The notes: generated from the letters alone by a model not told the origin. 64,000 nt of DNA from Bacillus sp. es.034 (GCF_002563655.1 NZ_PDIY01000001.1:2268001-2332000); one strand, 5' to 3'; counted from the stretch's first letter, positions 17,466-26,845 are shown. Program-made: numbers and translations.

Positions 17466-17517
17466 GAGCTGCCTCGGTACGTGGGATTCTTCCCTTGTAC
17501 CGAGGCAGCTCTGTTTT
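17466..17517 (+). terminator. Long hairpin terminator after spoIIB
   Basis: GAGCTGCCTCGGTAC pairs perfectly with GTACCGAGGCAGCTC (15 bp), followed by TGTTTT. The stem is long for a terminator and the T run short. Confidence 0.7.
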
Positions 17518-17590
17518 CACTTGTTTACTATGGTGGGATTTGGTAGTATAAGTTTGTATCTCCCAATTACCCTGAAAGGAATGGTATGGT

Positions 17591-18163
17591 GTGTCCAACC
17601 TCATACTCGCTTCACAATCTCCCCGACGAAAAGAACTTCTCGAACAAATTCAACTCTCTTTTTCCATTATGGCCTCAAGTGTAGATGAAACCTTTTCTTC
17701 TGATTTAATGCCCCTTGAAGTCGTCATGTATCTCGCAAAGAAAAAAGCCAAGGTAATATCGAATCAACATCCCTCTCACTATGTGATCGGCTCTGACACC
17801 GTTGTGACAAAAGACGGTAAGATTCTCGGGAAACCGGAATCGAAAGAAGAAGCGAAAGACATGCTCAGGATGCTTTCGGGCTCTTCCCACGAAGTTTACA
17901 CAGGTGTGGCGATCCTCCATGGTGAGGAGGAGAAACTTTTTTATGAAAAAACAGATGTTACGTTTTGGGAGTTAACCTCTAAAGAGATTGATGACTATAT
18001 CGCAACAGAAGAACCTTTTGATAAAGCCGGGTCATATGGGATCCAGGGAATCGGCGCGAAATTCGTCAAAGAAATCAAGGGCGATTATTTCGCAGTCGTC
18101 GGCCTCCCGATTTCACGTGTGAATCGTGCGCTACTCGAAATGGGCTATCTTCCTTCAGAATGA
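17591..18163 (+). CDS. maf: Maf nucleotide pyrophosphatase
   Basis: House-cleaning NTP pyrophosphatase (dTTP/UTP and modified nucleotides) linked in B. subtilis to septum inhibition. The signature ILASQSPRRKELLE is at residues 5-18. The catalytic VIGSDTVV at about 66-73 and the KPESKEEA region at about 82 are intact. It is 190 residues, typical. Start is GTG 17591, with AAAGGA about 11 bases before. It lies between spoIIB and radC as in B. subtilis. Confidence 0.95.
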   Translation: MSNLILASQSPRRKELLEQIQLSFSIMASSVDETFSSDLMPLEVVMYLAKKKAKVISNQHPSHYVIGSDTVVTKDGKILGKPESKEEAKDMLRMLSGSSHEVYTGVAILHGEEEKLFYEKTDVTFWELTSKEIDDYIATEEPFDKAGSYGIQGIGAKFVKEIKGDYFAVVGLPISRVNRALLEMGYLPSE

Positions 18164-18191
18164 CTCCTTCACGTAAGAATAGGAGGAATCA

Positions 18192-18902
18192 ATGGTAAAA
18201 ACAATGCAAAAGCAGGAAGAAAACCGGCTGATGATCAGGGATTTCCCCCAGGATGAGAGACCGCGGGAAAGAATGATCCAAAGCGGAGCAGCCAGCCTGT
18301 CCAATCAGGAACTGCTCGCCATTTTACTCCGGACAGGAACAAAATCTGAGTCCGTTCTTCAATTATCCAACAGACTCTTAACTCAATTCGACGGATTGAA
18401 TCTATTAAAGGATGCGTCCCTGGAAGAGATCACGAAAACGAAAGGGATCGGTCTTGCCAAGGCGGTCCAGATCATGGCTGCCGTGGAATTCGGCCGGCGT
18501 ATCAGCAATCTCGCCTTTGATGACAGATATTCGATCCGTTCCCCTGAAGACGGGGCCAACTATGTCATGAATGATATGAGGTTTTTGGCCCAGGAGCATT
18601 TTGTCTGCTTATACCTCAACACAAAGAATCAAGTCCTACACAAGCAAACCATCTTCATCGGAAGCCTCAACGCCTCGATCGTACACCCTAGGGAGGTGTT
18701 TAAAGAAGCCTTCCGCCGCTCCGCTGCCTCCATCATTTGCATCCACAACCATCCATCGGGAGATCCGACTCCGAGCAGGGAAGACATAGAAGTGACAAAA
18801 AGATTGGTGGAATGCGGTCGAATCATTGGTATTGATATACTCGATCACCTTATAATAGGGGAGAAGAAGTTTATCAGCTTAAAGGAAAAAGGGTATTTAT
18901 GA
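18192..18902 (+). CDS. radC: RadC/YsxA family JAMM protein
   Basis: Member of the RadC family, historically named as a DNA repair protein although this role is disputed. It has an N-terminal helix-hairpin-helix-like part (SNQELLAILLRTGT; TKGIGLAKAVQI) and a C-terminal JAMM metal-binding domain with the HNHPSGDPTPSRED signature. It is 236 residues. The start follows AGGAGG. It is positioned between maf and mreB, the usual Bacillus order. Confidence 0.95.
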   Translation: MVKTMQKQEENRLMIRDFPQDERPRERMIQSGAASLSNQELLAILLRTGTKSESVLQLSNRLLTQFDGLNLLKDASLEEITKTKGIGLAKAVQIMAAVEFGRRISNLAFDDRYSIRSPEDGANYVMNDMRFLAQEHFVCLYLNTKNQVLHKQTIFIGSLNASIVHPREVFKEAFRRSAASIICIHNHPSGDPTPSREDIEVTKRLVECGRIIGIDILDHLIIGEKKFISLKEKGYL

Positions 18903-18993
18903 CACTATGATTTTTTTCCTGGTTACGATATAATAAAGCTTATGATTTTTACAAACAATATCGTGATTCAATATAACGCGGGCTTACTGAAAT

Positions 18994-19028
18994 AAAAGAG
19001 TCATTCTACAAGGGAATGAGTCTTTTCG
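18994..19028 (+). terminator. Probable terminator after radC
   Basis: AAGAGTCATTC and GAATGAGTCTTTT form a stem with one mismatch, followed by a T-rich stretch. The remaining ~125 bases before mreB should hold the mreB promoter, which I could not place with confidence. Confidence 0.6.
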
Positions 19029-19156
19029 TTATGCATGAACGAAGCATTATTGTGACGAAAATTAAGAGGTAGAGAGTGATTGGACAACTCTCCTATGAAA
19101 ACACATAAACCTTTATAAAAACCAGCCAATTTGTATCAGAAAGGGAGATACCATTC

Positions 19157-20164
19157 ATGTTTGGAACGAAAGATTTAGGGATTGATTTAGGAACTGCTAA
19201 CACATTGGTGTACGTGAAAGGCAAGGGGATTGTCGTTCGCGAACCTTCTGTTGTGGCACTTCAAACAGAAAATAAGCATATCGTTGCAGTGGGAAATGAC
19301 GCCAAGAACATGATCGGTCGTACACCGGGGAATGTCGTGGCGCTCCGCCCGATGAAAGACGGAGTCATCGCTGACTATGAAACGACCGCCACTATGATGA
19401 AGTACTACATAAAGCAGGCGACACGAAATAAGGGAGCTTTTTCACGAAAGCCTTATGTCATGATATGTGTACCTTCAGGCATTACAGGGGTTGAGGAAAG
19501 AGCGGTCATCGATGCGACAAGACAAGCTGGTGCACGGGACGCTTACACGATTGAAGAGCCTTTCGCAGCGGCGATCGGAGCCAATCTCCCGGTATGGGAA
19601 CCGACAGGGAGCATGGTCGTGGATATCGGTGGAGGAACGACGGAAGTGGCGATCATCTCTTTAGGTGGAATCGTGACAAGTCAATCGATCCGCGTTGCCG
19701 GGGATGAAATGGATGATGCGATCATCAACTATATCCGGAAGACATACAACCTGATGATCGGTGACCGTACAGCGGAAACAATCAAGATGGAAGTTGGTTC
19801 TGCAGGGGATTCTGAAGGCATCGAAGCGATGGAAATCCGCGGGCGGGACCTTCTGACAGGACTGCCTAAAACGATTGAAGTAACGGCTGTGGAAATCGCA
19901 TCCGCCCTTCATGATACCGTCTACACGATTGTTGATGCCGTTAAGAGTACGCTTGAGAAGACTCCACCTGAACTTGCAGCTGACATCATGGACAGAGGGA
20001 TCGTGCTGACCGGGGGAGGAGCACTTCTTCGTAATCTTGATAAAGTGATCAGCGATGAAACGAAGATGCCGGTACTTATTGCCGAAGAACCACTGGATTG
20101 CGTGGCAATCGGGACAGGGAAAGCCCTTGACCACATTCACTTATTTAAAACACGTGGAAAATAA
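19157..20164 (+). CDS. mreB: Rod-shape protein MreB
   Basis: Actin-like filament protein that guides lateral cell-wall synthesis. It is 335 residues. Actin-fold nucleotide motifs are present: [17 protein letters not shown] at the start, [13 protein letters not shown] near 155-167, and VLTGGGALL near 283. AAAGGGAG precedes ATG 19157. mreC and mreD follow but are separated by a strong terminator-like structure. Confidence 0.98.
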   Translation: MFGTKDLGIDLGTANTLVYVKGKGIVVREPSVVALQTENKHIVAVGNDAKNMIGRTPGNVVALRPMKDGVIADYETTATMMKYYIKQATRNKGAFSRKPYVMICVPSGITGVEERAVIDATRQAGARDAYTIEEPFAAAIGANLPVWEPTGSMVVDIGGGTTEVAIISLGGIVTSQSIRVAGDEMDDAIINYIRKTYNLMIGDRTAETIKMEVGSAGDSEGIEAMEIRGRDLLTGLPKTIEVTAVEIASALHDTVYTIVDAVKSTLEKTPPELAADIMDRGIVLTGGGALLRNLDKVISDETKMPVLIAEEPLDCVAIGTGKALDHIHLFKTRGK

Positions 20165-20176
20165 TAATTGATCGTA

Positions 20177-20234
20177 ATGGGGGACGTTTCCTTAAGGATG
20201 CATGGGCAGCCTTAAGGCCGGCCCCATCTTTTTT
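20177..20234 (+). terminator. Nested hairpin terminator between mreB and mreC
   Basis: ATGGGG (20177-20182) pairs with CCCCAT (20222-20227). Inside, CCTTAAGG at 20190-20197 pairs with CCTTAAGG at 20210-20217. A CTTTTTTC run follows. It could end or attenuate mreB transcription before mreCD. Confidence 0.7.
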
Positions 20235-20327
20235 CGAAGAACCATGAATATTTTGACGAATGATATCAAATATAAACGATTTTTGATATAGTATTTACTA
20301 GAATGAGAAAAGGTTGAGGTGTACATC

Positions 20328-21206
20328 ATGCCACAATTCTTCCTGAATAAACGTTTGATCATTCTGCTCGTCAGTGTCATTGTCCTGGTGGGATTAATCG
20401 GATTTTCTTTGCGGGACCGGGATAGTATCAGCTGGCCGGAGCAGTTTGTGAAAGATATGGTAGGATTCGGACAATCGTTGGTTTCAAAACCAGTCAATTA
20501 TGTAGCCGGAGTTGTTGATAACGTTCAAGATCTTCAAAATACATACACAGAAAACGAAAAACTGAAAACGCGTTTGGATGAGCTGATCAAGCTTGAAACA
20601 AAAGTGAAAGACCTGAAGCAGGATAACGATGAATTACGGTCGGTCCTGGATAAGAAGGAGAACCTTCGCGCTTATAAAACGGTTCAGGCAACCGTCATTG
20701 CACGAAATCCGGATCAATGGCAGGAGCTCATCACCATCGATAAAGGTGAAGTGAACGGGATCCAGTCGGATATGGCCGTCATCTCTTCAGCCGGATTGAT
20801 CGGAAAGATTAAAAGCGTCAATGAATTTTCATCTACCGTCGAATTGATTTCGACCAATAATACAAAAAATCGCATTTCCACCGTCATCCAAAGTAAAGAA
20901 CAGGATATAAACGGTTGGATTGAAGGTTACGACAGCAAGAAAGAAGAAATTTTGGTGAAGCGGATTTCCAACGATATGAAGGTCGAAAAAGGATCCAAAG
21001 TGATGACCTCTGGCCTCGGTGGCGTGTTCCCTAAAGGATTGGTCATCGGTGAAGTGAAGGAAGTCAAGCCGGATCAATATGGACTGACGCAAACGGCATA
21101 TGTAAAGCCTGCCGCCGATTTCTATCATTTAGAGCATGTCATGGTCATCGATCGTGAAATCCAAGGTGTGACGGAACAGGACGCGCTTGAGGAGGAAGAG
21201 CAATGA
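20328..21206 (+). CDS. mreC: Rod-shape protein MreC
   Basis: Bitopic protein of the elongasome. A short cytoplasmic N-terminus precedes a transmembrane helix at about 10-28 (LIILLVSVIVLVGLIGF). A coiled coil covers about 65-105 (LKTRLDELIKLETKVKDLK) and then a two-barrel beta domain follows. It is 292 residues. ATG 20328 is 6 bases after TGAGGTG; the in-frame GTG at 20319 is inside that site. It overlaps mreD by 4 bases. Confidence 0.96.
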   Translation: MPQFFLNKRLIILLVSVIVLVGLIGFSLRDRDSISWPEQFVKDMVGFGQSLVSKPVNYVAGVVDNVQDLQNTYTENEKLKTRLDELIKLETKVKDLKQDNDELRSVLDKKENLRAYKTVQATVIARNPDQWQELITIDKGEVNGIQSDMAVISSAGLIGKIKSVNEFSSTVELISTNNTKNRISTVIQSKEQDINGWIEGYDSKKEEILVKRISNDMKVEKGSKVMTSGLGGVFPKGLVIGEVKEVKPDQYGLTQTAYVKPAADFYHLEHVMVIDREIQGVTEQDALEEEEQ

Positions 21207-21724
21207 TCAGCAGGCTCCTCCTTCCGTTCATGACCTTGCTTTTCTTCTACAGTGAAAGTCTGTTTGTCCATCTTTTCCCCAGTGAAGAGTGGTTCGATCA
21301 GAAAATGATCGTACCGCATTTCCTGATTATTGTGCTGTTCTTTATTTGTGCATTTTATCAATACCGGACCGCACTTCTTTATGGATTCATCTTTGGCTTC
21401 TTATTTGATATTTATTACACTGAAATCAATGGGATTTACCTGGTGTTATTCCCGTTCGTCATCTTTTTGTCCCATCAGATGATGAAGGTGTTACATAATA
21501 ACCTCTTTGTATTAGGGATCATAACCCTTATGAATATCTCTGTTTTAGAGTTTTTGGTATACGAGATCAACCATATTATCAATAGGACGGATTTGACGTT
21601 CATGCAGTTTGTCGACTGGCGTTTATGGCCGACCTTGGTCCTGAATGTCCTGTTTTATATCATTCTTGCATTTCCATTTAGAAACTACCTTCTGAATAAA
21701 CGGAAAGAGTGGTTGGATGAATAA
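21203..21724 (+). CDS. mreD: Rod-shape protein MreD
   Basis: Polytopic membrane partner of MreC and penicillin-binding proteins. It is 173 residues, nearly all hydrophobic, with about five helices (for example HFLIIVLFFICAFYQY). The motif FGFLFDIYYTEINGIY around residues 60-75 is typical of MreD. It starts inside the end of mreC (ATGA overlap). Confidence 0.95.
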   Translation: MISRLLLPFMTLLFFYSESLFVHLFPSEEWFDQKMIVPHFLIIVLFFICAFYQYRTALLYGFIFGFLFDIYYTEINGIYLVLFPFVIFLSHQMMKVLHNNLFVLGIITLMNISVLEFLVYEINHIINRTDLTFMQFVDWRLWPTLVLNVLFYIILAFPFRNYLLNKRKEWLDE

Positions 21725-21808
21725 ATTCCATTAGTAATTTTTTCATATAAAGAGGAAATGACACTGCTTATGTCGAATTTATAGACGACTGAGGTGAAAA
21801 ATTACGAC

Positions 21809-22489
21809 ATGAATAAGAAGCCAAATGTGATGATCAAGGGAACCAAAGAAGGACTGACCCTTCATCTCAACGATCAATGCTCGTTTCAGGAATTAAAAAA
21901 AGAGCTGGATGATAAGCTGTCTGCCCAGTACAGGGAAACAGAAGGAACCCCTCTCTTGACGGTCAATATCCAAACTGGCAATCGGTACTTGGAAGAAGAT
22001 CAAGTGGAAGAGTTGAAGGATATTGTAAGACAAAAACGCAATTTAGTGGTAAATGAAGTATGGAGTAATGTCATAACAAAAAATGATGCAGAGAAACTCA
22101 TAGATGAACGAAATATCGAAACCCTCACAGGGGTCATCCGTTCGGGACAGGTCATTGAAGTGGCCGGTGATATCCTCGTAGTGGGAGATGTCAACCCCGG
22201 GGGGAAGGTCCTCGCCGGGGGGAATATTTACATATTGGGTTCATTAAAAGGGATTGCCCATGCCGGCTGCAATGGAAACGACGAGTCGGTCATCGTGGCT
22301 TCGAAAATGGTCCCATCCCAGCTTCGGATCGCAGATTCCCTGAACCGTGCACCTGACCGGGTGGAGGAAGAGGATGATCGCGAAATGGAATGTGCGTATG
22401 TGGATGAAAGTGGCCAGATCGTTGTCGATCGATTGCAGGTTTTAAAGCATCTCAGACCAAATATTACTAGTTTTAAAGGAGGAAGCTAA
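21809..22489 (+). CDS. minC: Septum site-determining protein MinC
   Basis: Inhibitor of FtsZ polymerisation that acts with MinD. The N-terminal domain (VMIKGTKEGLTLHLND) is followed by a C-terminal beta-helix with VVGDVNPGGKVLAGGNIYILGSLKG written in two parts: VGDVNPGG and GGNIYILGSLKG. It is 226 residues. I prefer ATG 21809; GAGGTG is 12 bases upstream, rather far, so GTG 21794 cannot be excluded. Confidence 0.93.
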   Translation: MNKKPNVMIKGTKEGLTLHLNDQCSFQELKKELDDKLSAQYRETEGTPLLTVNIQTGNRYLEEDQVEELKDIVRQKRNLVVNEVWSNVITKNDAEKLIDERNIETLTGVIRSGQVIEVAGDILVVGDVNPGGKVLAGGNIYILGSLKGIAHAGCNGNDESVIVASKMVPSQLRIADSLNRAPDRVEEEDDREMECAYVDESGQIVVDRLQVLKHLRPNITSFKGGS

Positions 22490-22490
22490 T

Positions 22491-23294
22491 GTGGGTGAAG
22501 CAATAGTTGTTACTTCAGGTAAAGGTGGAGTGGGAAAGACGACTACTTCTGCCAATGTTGGTACAGCATTAGCTCTACAAGGCAAAAAGGTTTGTCTGAT
22601 TGATACGGATATCGGCCTCAGGAACCTGGACGTGGTGATGGGCCTTGAGAACCGGATCATCTATGATTTAGTGGACGTAGTGGAGGGCAGATGTAAAATC
22701 CATCAGGCCCTTGTGAAAGACAAGCGTTTCGAAGACAAACTATTCTTACTGCCGGCTGCTCAGACGAGTGATAAATCCGCTGTCAATCCTGAACAGATGA
22801 AAAAGCTGGTACTGGACTTAAAGCAAGACTATGACTATATTATTATTGACTGTCCTGCAGGCATTGAGCAGGGGTATAAGAACGCCGTTGCAGGTGCAGA
22901 TCGCGCGATTGTCGTGACCACGCCTGAGATTTCGGCTGTCCGGGATGCGGACCGGATCATCGGCCTACTGGAGAAGGAGAACATCGAGCCTCCGAAATTG
23001 GTGATCAATCGTATCCGGAATCATATGATGAAAAATGGTGAAATGCTGGATGTGGATGAAATCACCTCCCATCTTTCCATCGATCTTCTTGGAATCGTCG
23101 CAGATGATGACAATGTGATCAGATCATCGAATAAAGGCGAACCGATCGCACTTGATTCGACAAGTAAAGCGTCGATTTCTTACCGGAATATTGCAAGACG
23201 GATCTTAGGTGAATCGGTCCCGCTGCAATCCCTGGAAGAAGAACGAACGGGCGTCTTTATGAAAATTAAAAGGTTATTTGGTGTCAAAGCCTAA
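22491..23294 (+). CDS. minD: Septum site-determining ATPase MinD
   Basis: ParA-like ATPase that recruits MinC to the membrane. It has the deviant Walker A GKGGVGKTTTS at residues 10-20, IDCPAG as Walker B, and an amphipathic membrane-targeting tail (FMKIKRLFGVKA). It is 267 residues. The start is GTG 22491, 7 bases after AAGGAGG and directly behind minC. A terminator follows. Confidence 0.97.
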   Translation: MGEAIVVTSGKGGVGKTTTSANVGTALALQGKKVCLIDTDIGLRNLDVVMGLENRIIYDLVDVVEGRCKIHQALVKDKRFEDKLFLLPAAQTSDKSAVNPEQMKKLVLDLKQDYDYIIIDCPAGIEQGYKNAVAGADRAIVVTTPEISAVRDADRIIGLLEKENIEPPKLVINRIRNHMMKNGEMLDVDEITSHLSIDLLGIVADDDNVIRSSNKGEPIALDSTSKASISYRNIARRILGESVPLQSLEEERTGVFMKIKRLFGVKA

Positions 23295-23304
23295 AGATAT
23301 CGCC

Positions 23305-23347
23305 GGTCCCGGCAGGTCGCATGATGCGAGTTGCCGGGACTTTTTTG
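23305..23347 (+). terminator. Intrinsic terminator after minD
   Basis: GTCCCGGCA and TGCCGGGAC form a strong stem followed by TTTTTT. It ends the mreCD-minCD unit. Confidence 0.9.
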
Positions 23348-23506
23348 TGTTCTTCATGAATATTCCTACGGGACAAGTCATACATTGTAGCAAAACATGT
23401 GTAATGGAATCTTGGTATGGATCTGACACCCGTTTGCCCATCAGCAGGAATGGACCAAACCAATCACTGGTTATGAAACAATACCTTATAAAAAGGAATG
23501 GTGTAC

Positions 23507-24283
23507 ATGGGGAATCGAGCGGATGAAATACGAAAGAGGATAGCAAAACGAAAAAAAATGGGAGGGGCGGGCTCCGGCGACAATCCATCATACTTTCTGC
23601 CGACGGATGAGGAACGCTATGGAATGGAGCGTCAGACAAGCTTTGAAGGCGGTCCTCCCCCGGAAGGAGTCCATTCTCTTTTTAAAAAAGAAACCTTCAT
23701 GCTGAAAATACTCGGGGCTGGGATCATGGTGTTGGTGACGGCCATCATGTTCAAAAGTCCTTCTCCCGCTTTCACTGACGCAAGATCCGTTGTCATGAAG
23801 ACAATGGATACGGAGTTCCAATTCGCCGCCATTTCCACCTGGTATGAAGATCAATTTGGAAAACCACTTGCTCTGTTGCCTGCAAGTAATTCCGGCAAAG
23901 AATCCGCGTCCGAACAAAGTGCTGAATATGCAAGGCCTGCTTCAGGGAAGGTCGTAGAAAACTTCAAGACCAATGGGCAGGGGATCATGCTGCAGACGGT
24001 CCTTGGTGAGGATGTAACGGCTATGAAGGGAGGTTTGGTTCTATTTGCAGGGAAAAAGGAGGAGCTGGGGAATACGGTGGTCATTCAACATGCGGACAAA
24101 TCGGAATCGTGGTACGGCAATTTGGAGTCGATTGATGTGAAGCAGTATGAATCAATCAAGAAGGGCTCCCTTGTAGGGAAGGTTTCATCCAGCAGTCAAG
24201 ACGAAGCAACGGGCGAGTTTTATTTCGCGATAAAAATGGGTGATGAATTCATCGACCCGATCCAGGTGATGTCATTTGATTAA
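23507..24283 (+). CDS. spoIVFA: Stage IV sporulation protein FA (SpoIVFB regulator)
   Basis: Mother-cell membrane protein that holds SpoIVFB inactive in a complex with BofA. It is 258 residues: a basic N-terminus, one transmembrane helix around 65-83 (ILGAGIMVLVTAIMF), and a LytM/M23-like outer domain (about 140-258). The metal-binding histidines of active M23 peptidases are absent: the expected HxH position reads EFYFAIK. It is therefore probably non-catalytic. ATG 23507 is 9 bases after AAAGGA; ATG 23498 touches that site. It overlaps spoIVFB. Confidence 0.9.
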   Translation: MGNRADEIRKRIAKRKKMGGAGSGDNPSYFLPTDEERYGMERQTSFEGGPPPEGVHSLFKKETFMLKILGAGIMVLVTAIMFKSPSPAFTDARSVVMKTMDTEFQFAAISTWYEDQFGKPLALLPASNSGKESASEQSAEYARPASGKVVENFKTNGQGIMLQTVLGEDVTAMKGGLVLFAGKKEELGNTVVIQHADKSESWYGNLESIDVKQYESIKKGSLVGKVSSSSQDEATGEFYFAIKMGDEFIDPIQVMSFD

Positions 24284-25142
24284 TATCCTTTCACTATTGA
24301 AGAAATTTTACGTCCATCCCTTGCTGTGGCTTGTGATCGGGATTGCCATCATGACGGCCCACTTCTTTGAACTGATCCTGCTCCTCGTCATCATCACGAT
24401 CCATGAACTGGGCCATGGGCTCATGGCTCAATCCTTTTCGTGGAGGGTGAAGAAGATCGCCCTGTTACCCTTTGGGGGCGTCGCTGAGATGGATGAGCAC
24501 GGAAACCGTTCTTTGATGGAGGAGTTCTGGGTGGTGACAGCCGGCCCCCTGCAGCACGTCTGGCTCATTGCAGTTGGCTTCGGTCTCTTGGAGTTTGGCT
24601 TGATCAGTCAGGACACCTTTTCACTTTTTTTTCAATTAAATATGATGGTGTTGCTGTTTAATCTCCTGCCCATCTGGCCGTTGGACGGGGGGAAGCTGGT
24701 TTCCCTGCTCCTTGCGACGAAGTTAAATTATTTGAGGGCGTATGAATACACGCTCCTCTTTTCGTTTGGATTATTATTACTGTTCCACCTGGTTGTACTC
24801 ATCATCGCTCCACTGCACCTGAATTTGTGGATCGTCCTGTCCTTCCTGTACTTCTCCCTTTGGGTCGACTGGAAGCAAAGGAGATATGCGTTTATGAAGT
24901 TTTTATTAGAGAGGTATTACGGGAAGAGCCATCAATTTGTGCAGCTGAGGCCGCTCCCCATTGAAAGTGATGAATCCATCTTGACGGTGGTGGAACGGTT
25001 TCAGCGGGGTGTGAAGCATCCCCTGGTTGTATTTGAAAAGGGGGTTGAAGTGGGGAAACTCGATGAGAACGAGCTGCTCCACGCCTTCTTTGCGGAAAAG
25101 ATGACATCAGCCAAGACGAAGGATCTTCTTTACCTTTATTGA
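24276..25142 (+). CDS. spoIVFB: Intramembrane metalloprotease SpoIVFB
   Basis: Site-2-protease family enzyme that cleaves pro-sigma-K. HELGH is at residues 43-47, the exact positions of the B. subtilis enzyme, and the third zinc ligand is in WPLDGGK near 137. Multiple hydrophobic helices are followed by a cytosolic CBS-like region (residues ~215-288). It is 288 residues. Start is TTG 24276, overlapping spoIVFA by 8 bases, with AGGTGATG as ribosome binding site. BofC, encoded at 40493, acts in the same checkpoint. Confidence 0.95.
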   Translation: MINILSLLKKFYVHPLLWLVIGIAIMTAHFFELILLLVIITIHELGHGLMAQSFSWRVKKIALLPFGGVAEMDEHGNRSLMEEFWVVTAGPLQHVWLIAVGFGLLEFGLISQDTFSLFFQLNMMVLLFNLLPIWPLDGGKLVSLLLATKLNYLRAYEYTLLFSFGLLLLFHLVVLIIAPLHLNLWIVLSFLYFSLWVDWKQRRYAFMKFLLERYYGKSHQFVQLRPLPIESDESILTVVERFQRGVKHPLVVFEKGVEVGKLDENELLHAFFAEKMTSAKTKDLLYLY

Positions 25143-25181
25143 CGAATGGATACGAACTGTATAAAGTAAGGGCATACTGGT

Positions 25182-25208
25182 AAAAGGGTTGAAATCAACC
25201 CTTTTTTC
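25182..25208 (+). terminator. Intrinsic terminator after spoIVFB
   Basis: AAAAGGGTTGA and TCAACCCTTTT form a compact stem with a T run. Confidence 0.85.
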
Positions 25209-25241
25209 TTATGAGTTTTTCCGTGGGAAAGGGGTTTAGGT

Positions 25242-26687
25242 ATGGAAGAAATGATTGTACACAGTAAGGGCAGGGAAAAACGGTGGGTACACCGTTCACA
25301 TAATGAAATTATCGGTCTATATACATATCCGCCTGGAGAAGAAAGCTTAACGGGCAATATTTACTTGGGACGGGTCGTCAAGGTCCAAAAGGGACTCGGT
25401 GCGGCGTTTATCGATTTTGGGCAAGGAAAGAATGGTTATCTTCATGAAAAGGACTTTCCGCAAAATGTGAAAGCGTATCATGAGGGGAGCGATCCGACCC
25501 CGATCGGGAATTGTGTCCATGAAGGGGAAAAAATCATCGTTCAGGTTCTAAAGGATGAGATGGGGACGAAGGGGGCCAGATTGACCTCGGTCATTGAACT
25601 GAAGGGTGAACATCTGGTGTATATGCCAAAGGGCTATTATGTCGCGGTATCGAAAAAAGTGGATGAGGAAAATCGTAAGGTATTGAGGCGATTAGCACAT
25701 GAGTGGAAACAAGGGGGAGAAGGCATTGTGATGCGCACCAACGCCTCAGGGGTGAAAGAGGCAGTGTTACAAGAAGAGGTGAACTCCCTGCGTGCACGCC
25801 ATGAAAGGCTTGAGAGGGTATCGATTAGGGCGAAGTGTCCGTCCCTCCTGTCCCGGCAGGATACCTTCTATGAGGATCTCCACGAGTATTTGAAAAAAGG
25901 AGAGGGTGGGAAGATCGTCTTCGATGAGTATGACAGCCTTCTTCAGGTCGAGGAAATGAGCGGGGCGGGGATCAAAGAAAAATGGTCGTTCGAGCTTTAT
26001 CAGGGTCATGAAAATATTTTTAAACATTATGACGTTTACTCGGCATGGGAAGACGCCCTGAAAAAAATAGTGTGGCTTCCGAACGGGGCCACTCTTGTCA
26101 TCGAATCAACGGAAGCCATGACAGTTGTGGATGTCAATTCCGGAAAATTCACCGGGAAAGACAATCTGGAGCAAACCATTCTGGAGACGAATAAACTCGC
26201 GGCAGCAGAAATGGCGAAACAGCTTACGATCCGCAATTTAAGCGGGATGATCCTCATCGATTTCATTGATATGAAGAAGGATAGCCAACGGCAGGAAGTG
26301 ATGGATGCTCTTTCAGAAGCCCTTGTTTCAGACCGGCAGCGGACAACGATTGTAGGGTTCACAAAACTCGGGATCCTCGAATTGACCCGGAAGAGGACAC
26401 GTCAGCCTCTTGCGGCATCCTTGACCCGTTCATGCTCGGTATGTCATGGTACAGGGACGGAAATGAGTCCGGAAGCGATGGCCTTCCAGCTTGAACGGGA
26501 GCTGTGGGAATGTGAAGGGATGGACGGCTCACGAATTGATGTGGAAGCGACCCGGGAAGTAGCGGAAATGTTTGCAGGGAAACAGGGCAGCCACATCGAG
26601 AGACTCCAGAAAGCATTGAATAAAGTGATCAACATTAAGGAAATCACTCACGATCATCCTTATTTCAGAATAACGAAGATCGTATGA
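25242..26687 (+). CDS. rng: Ribonuclease E/G family protein
   Basis: Single-strand endoribonuclease of the RNase E/G type. It is 481 residues, RNase G-like length. The S1 domain lies at about 35-120 (GNIYLGRVVKVQKGLGAAFIDFG). The catalytic Mg site is in VVDVNSGKFTGK (about 291-302), with a second Asp in LIDFIDM about 45 residues later. The zinc-link is CSVCHG near 397. B. subtilis 168 lacks this family and uses RNase Y and J; several other bacilli have it beside rplU, as here. Confidence 0.93.
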   Translation: MEEMIVHSKGREKRWVHRSHNEIIGLYTYPPGEESLTGNIYLGRVVKVQKGLGAAFIDFGQGKNGYLHEKDFPQNVKAYHEGSDPTPIGNCVHEGEKIIVQVLKDEMGTKGARLTSVIELKGEHLVYMPKGYYVAVSKKVDEENRKVLRRLAHEWKQGGEGIVMRTNASGVKEAVLQEEVNSLRARHERLERVSIRAKCPSLLSRQDTFYEDLHEYLKKGEGGKIVFDEYDSLLQVEEMSGAGIKEKWSFELYQGHENIFKHYDVYSAWEDALKKIVWLPNGATLVIESTEAMTVVDVNSGKFTGKDNLEQTILETNKLAAAEMAKQLTIRNLSGMILIDFIDMKKDSQRQEVMDALSEALVSDRQRTTIVGFTKLGILELTRKRTRQPLAASLTRSCSVCHGTGTEMSPEAMAFQLERELWECEGMDGSRIDVEATREVAEMFAGKQGSHIERLQKALNKVINIKEITHDHPYFRITKIV

Positions 26688-26702
26688 ATTTCTTGAATGT
26701 TA

Positions 26703-26732
26703 TTGACAGTATATCGATTTATGTGATAGGAT
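26703..26732 (+). promoter_or_regulatory. Candidate sigma-A promoter of the rplU operon
   Basis: A consensus TTGACA (26703-26708) and TAGGAT (26727-26732) with an 18-base spacer precede the L21 leader. Confidence 0.6.
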
Positions 26733-26739
26733 TCTAATG

Positions 26740-26840
26740 TTATTGATTGTAGCACCCGTGCTACAACCGCTCATTACAGGTACAAAAGCTTGGAGCAATC
26801 CAACACCTGTCATTGGCGAGTCTGAGTTTATAAGGAGGTG
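26740..26840 (+). ncRNA. L21 ribosomal protein leader
   Basis: The region before rplU contains the hairpin GTAGCACCCGTGCTAC (26748-26763) and a second pairing ACAGGT with ACCTGT (about 26776-26815), ending in a TAAGGAGG ribosome binding site. Its position and structure fit the known Bacillus L21 leader, in which L21 is thought to regulate its own operon. Confidence 0.75.
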
Positions 26841-26845
26841 CGATT

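Noticed and set aside
23347..23506. Possible small gene between minD and spoIVFA
   Set aside because: The open frame here runs from the minD terminator into spoIVFA in another frame and has no ribosome site.
23507..24283. Active M23 endopeptidase
   Set aside because: Metal ligands are missing and the neighbour is spoIVFB; it is the regulator SpoIVFA.
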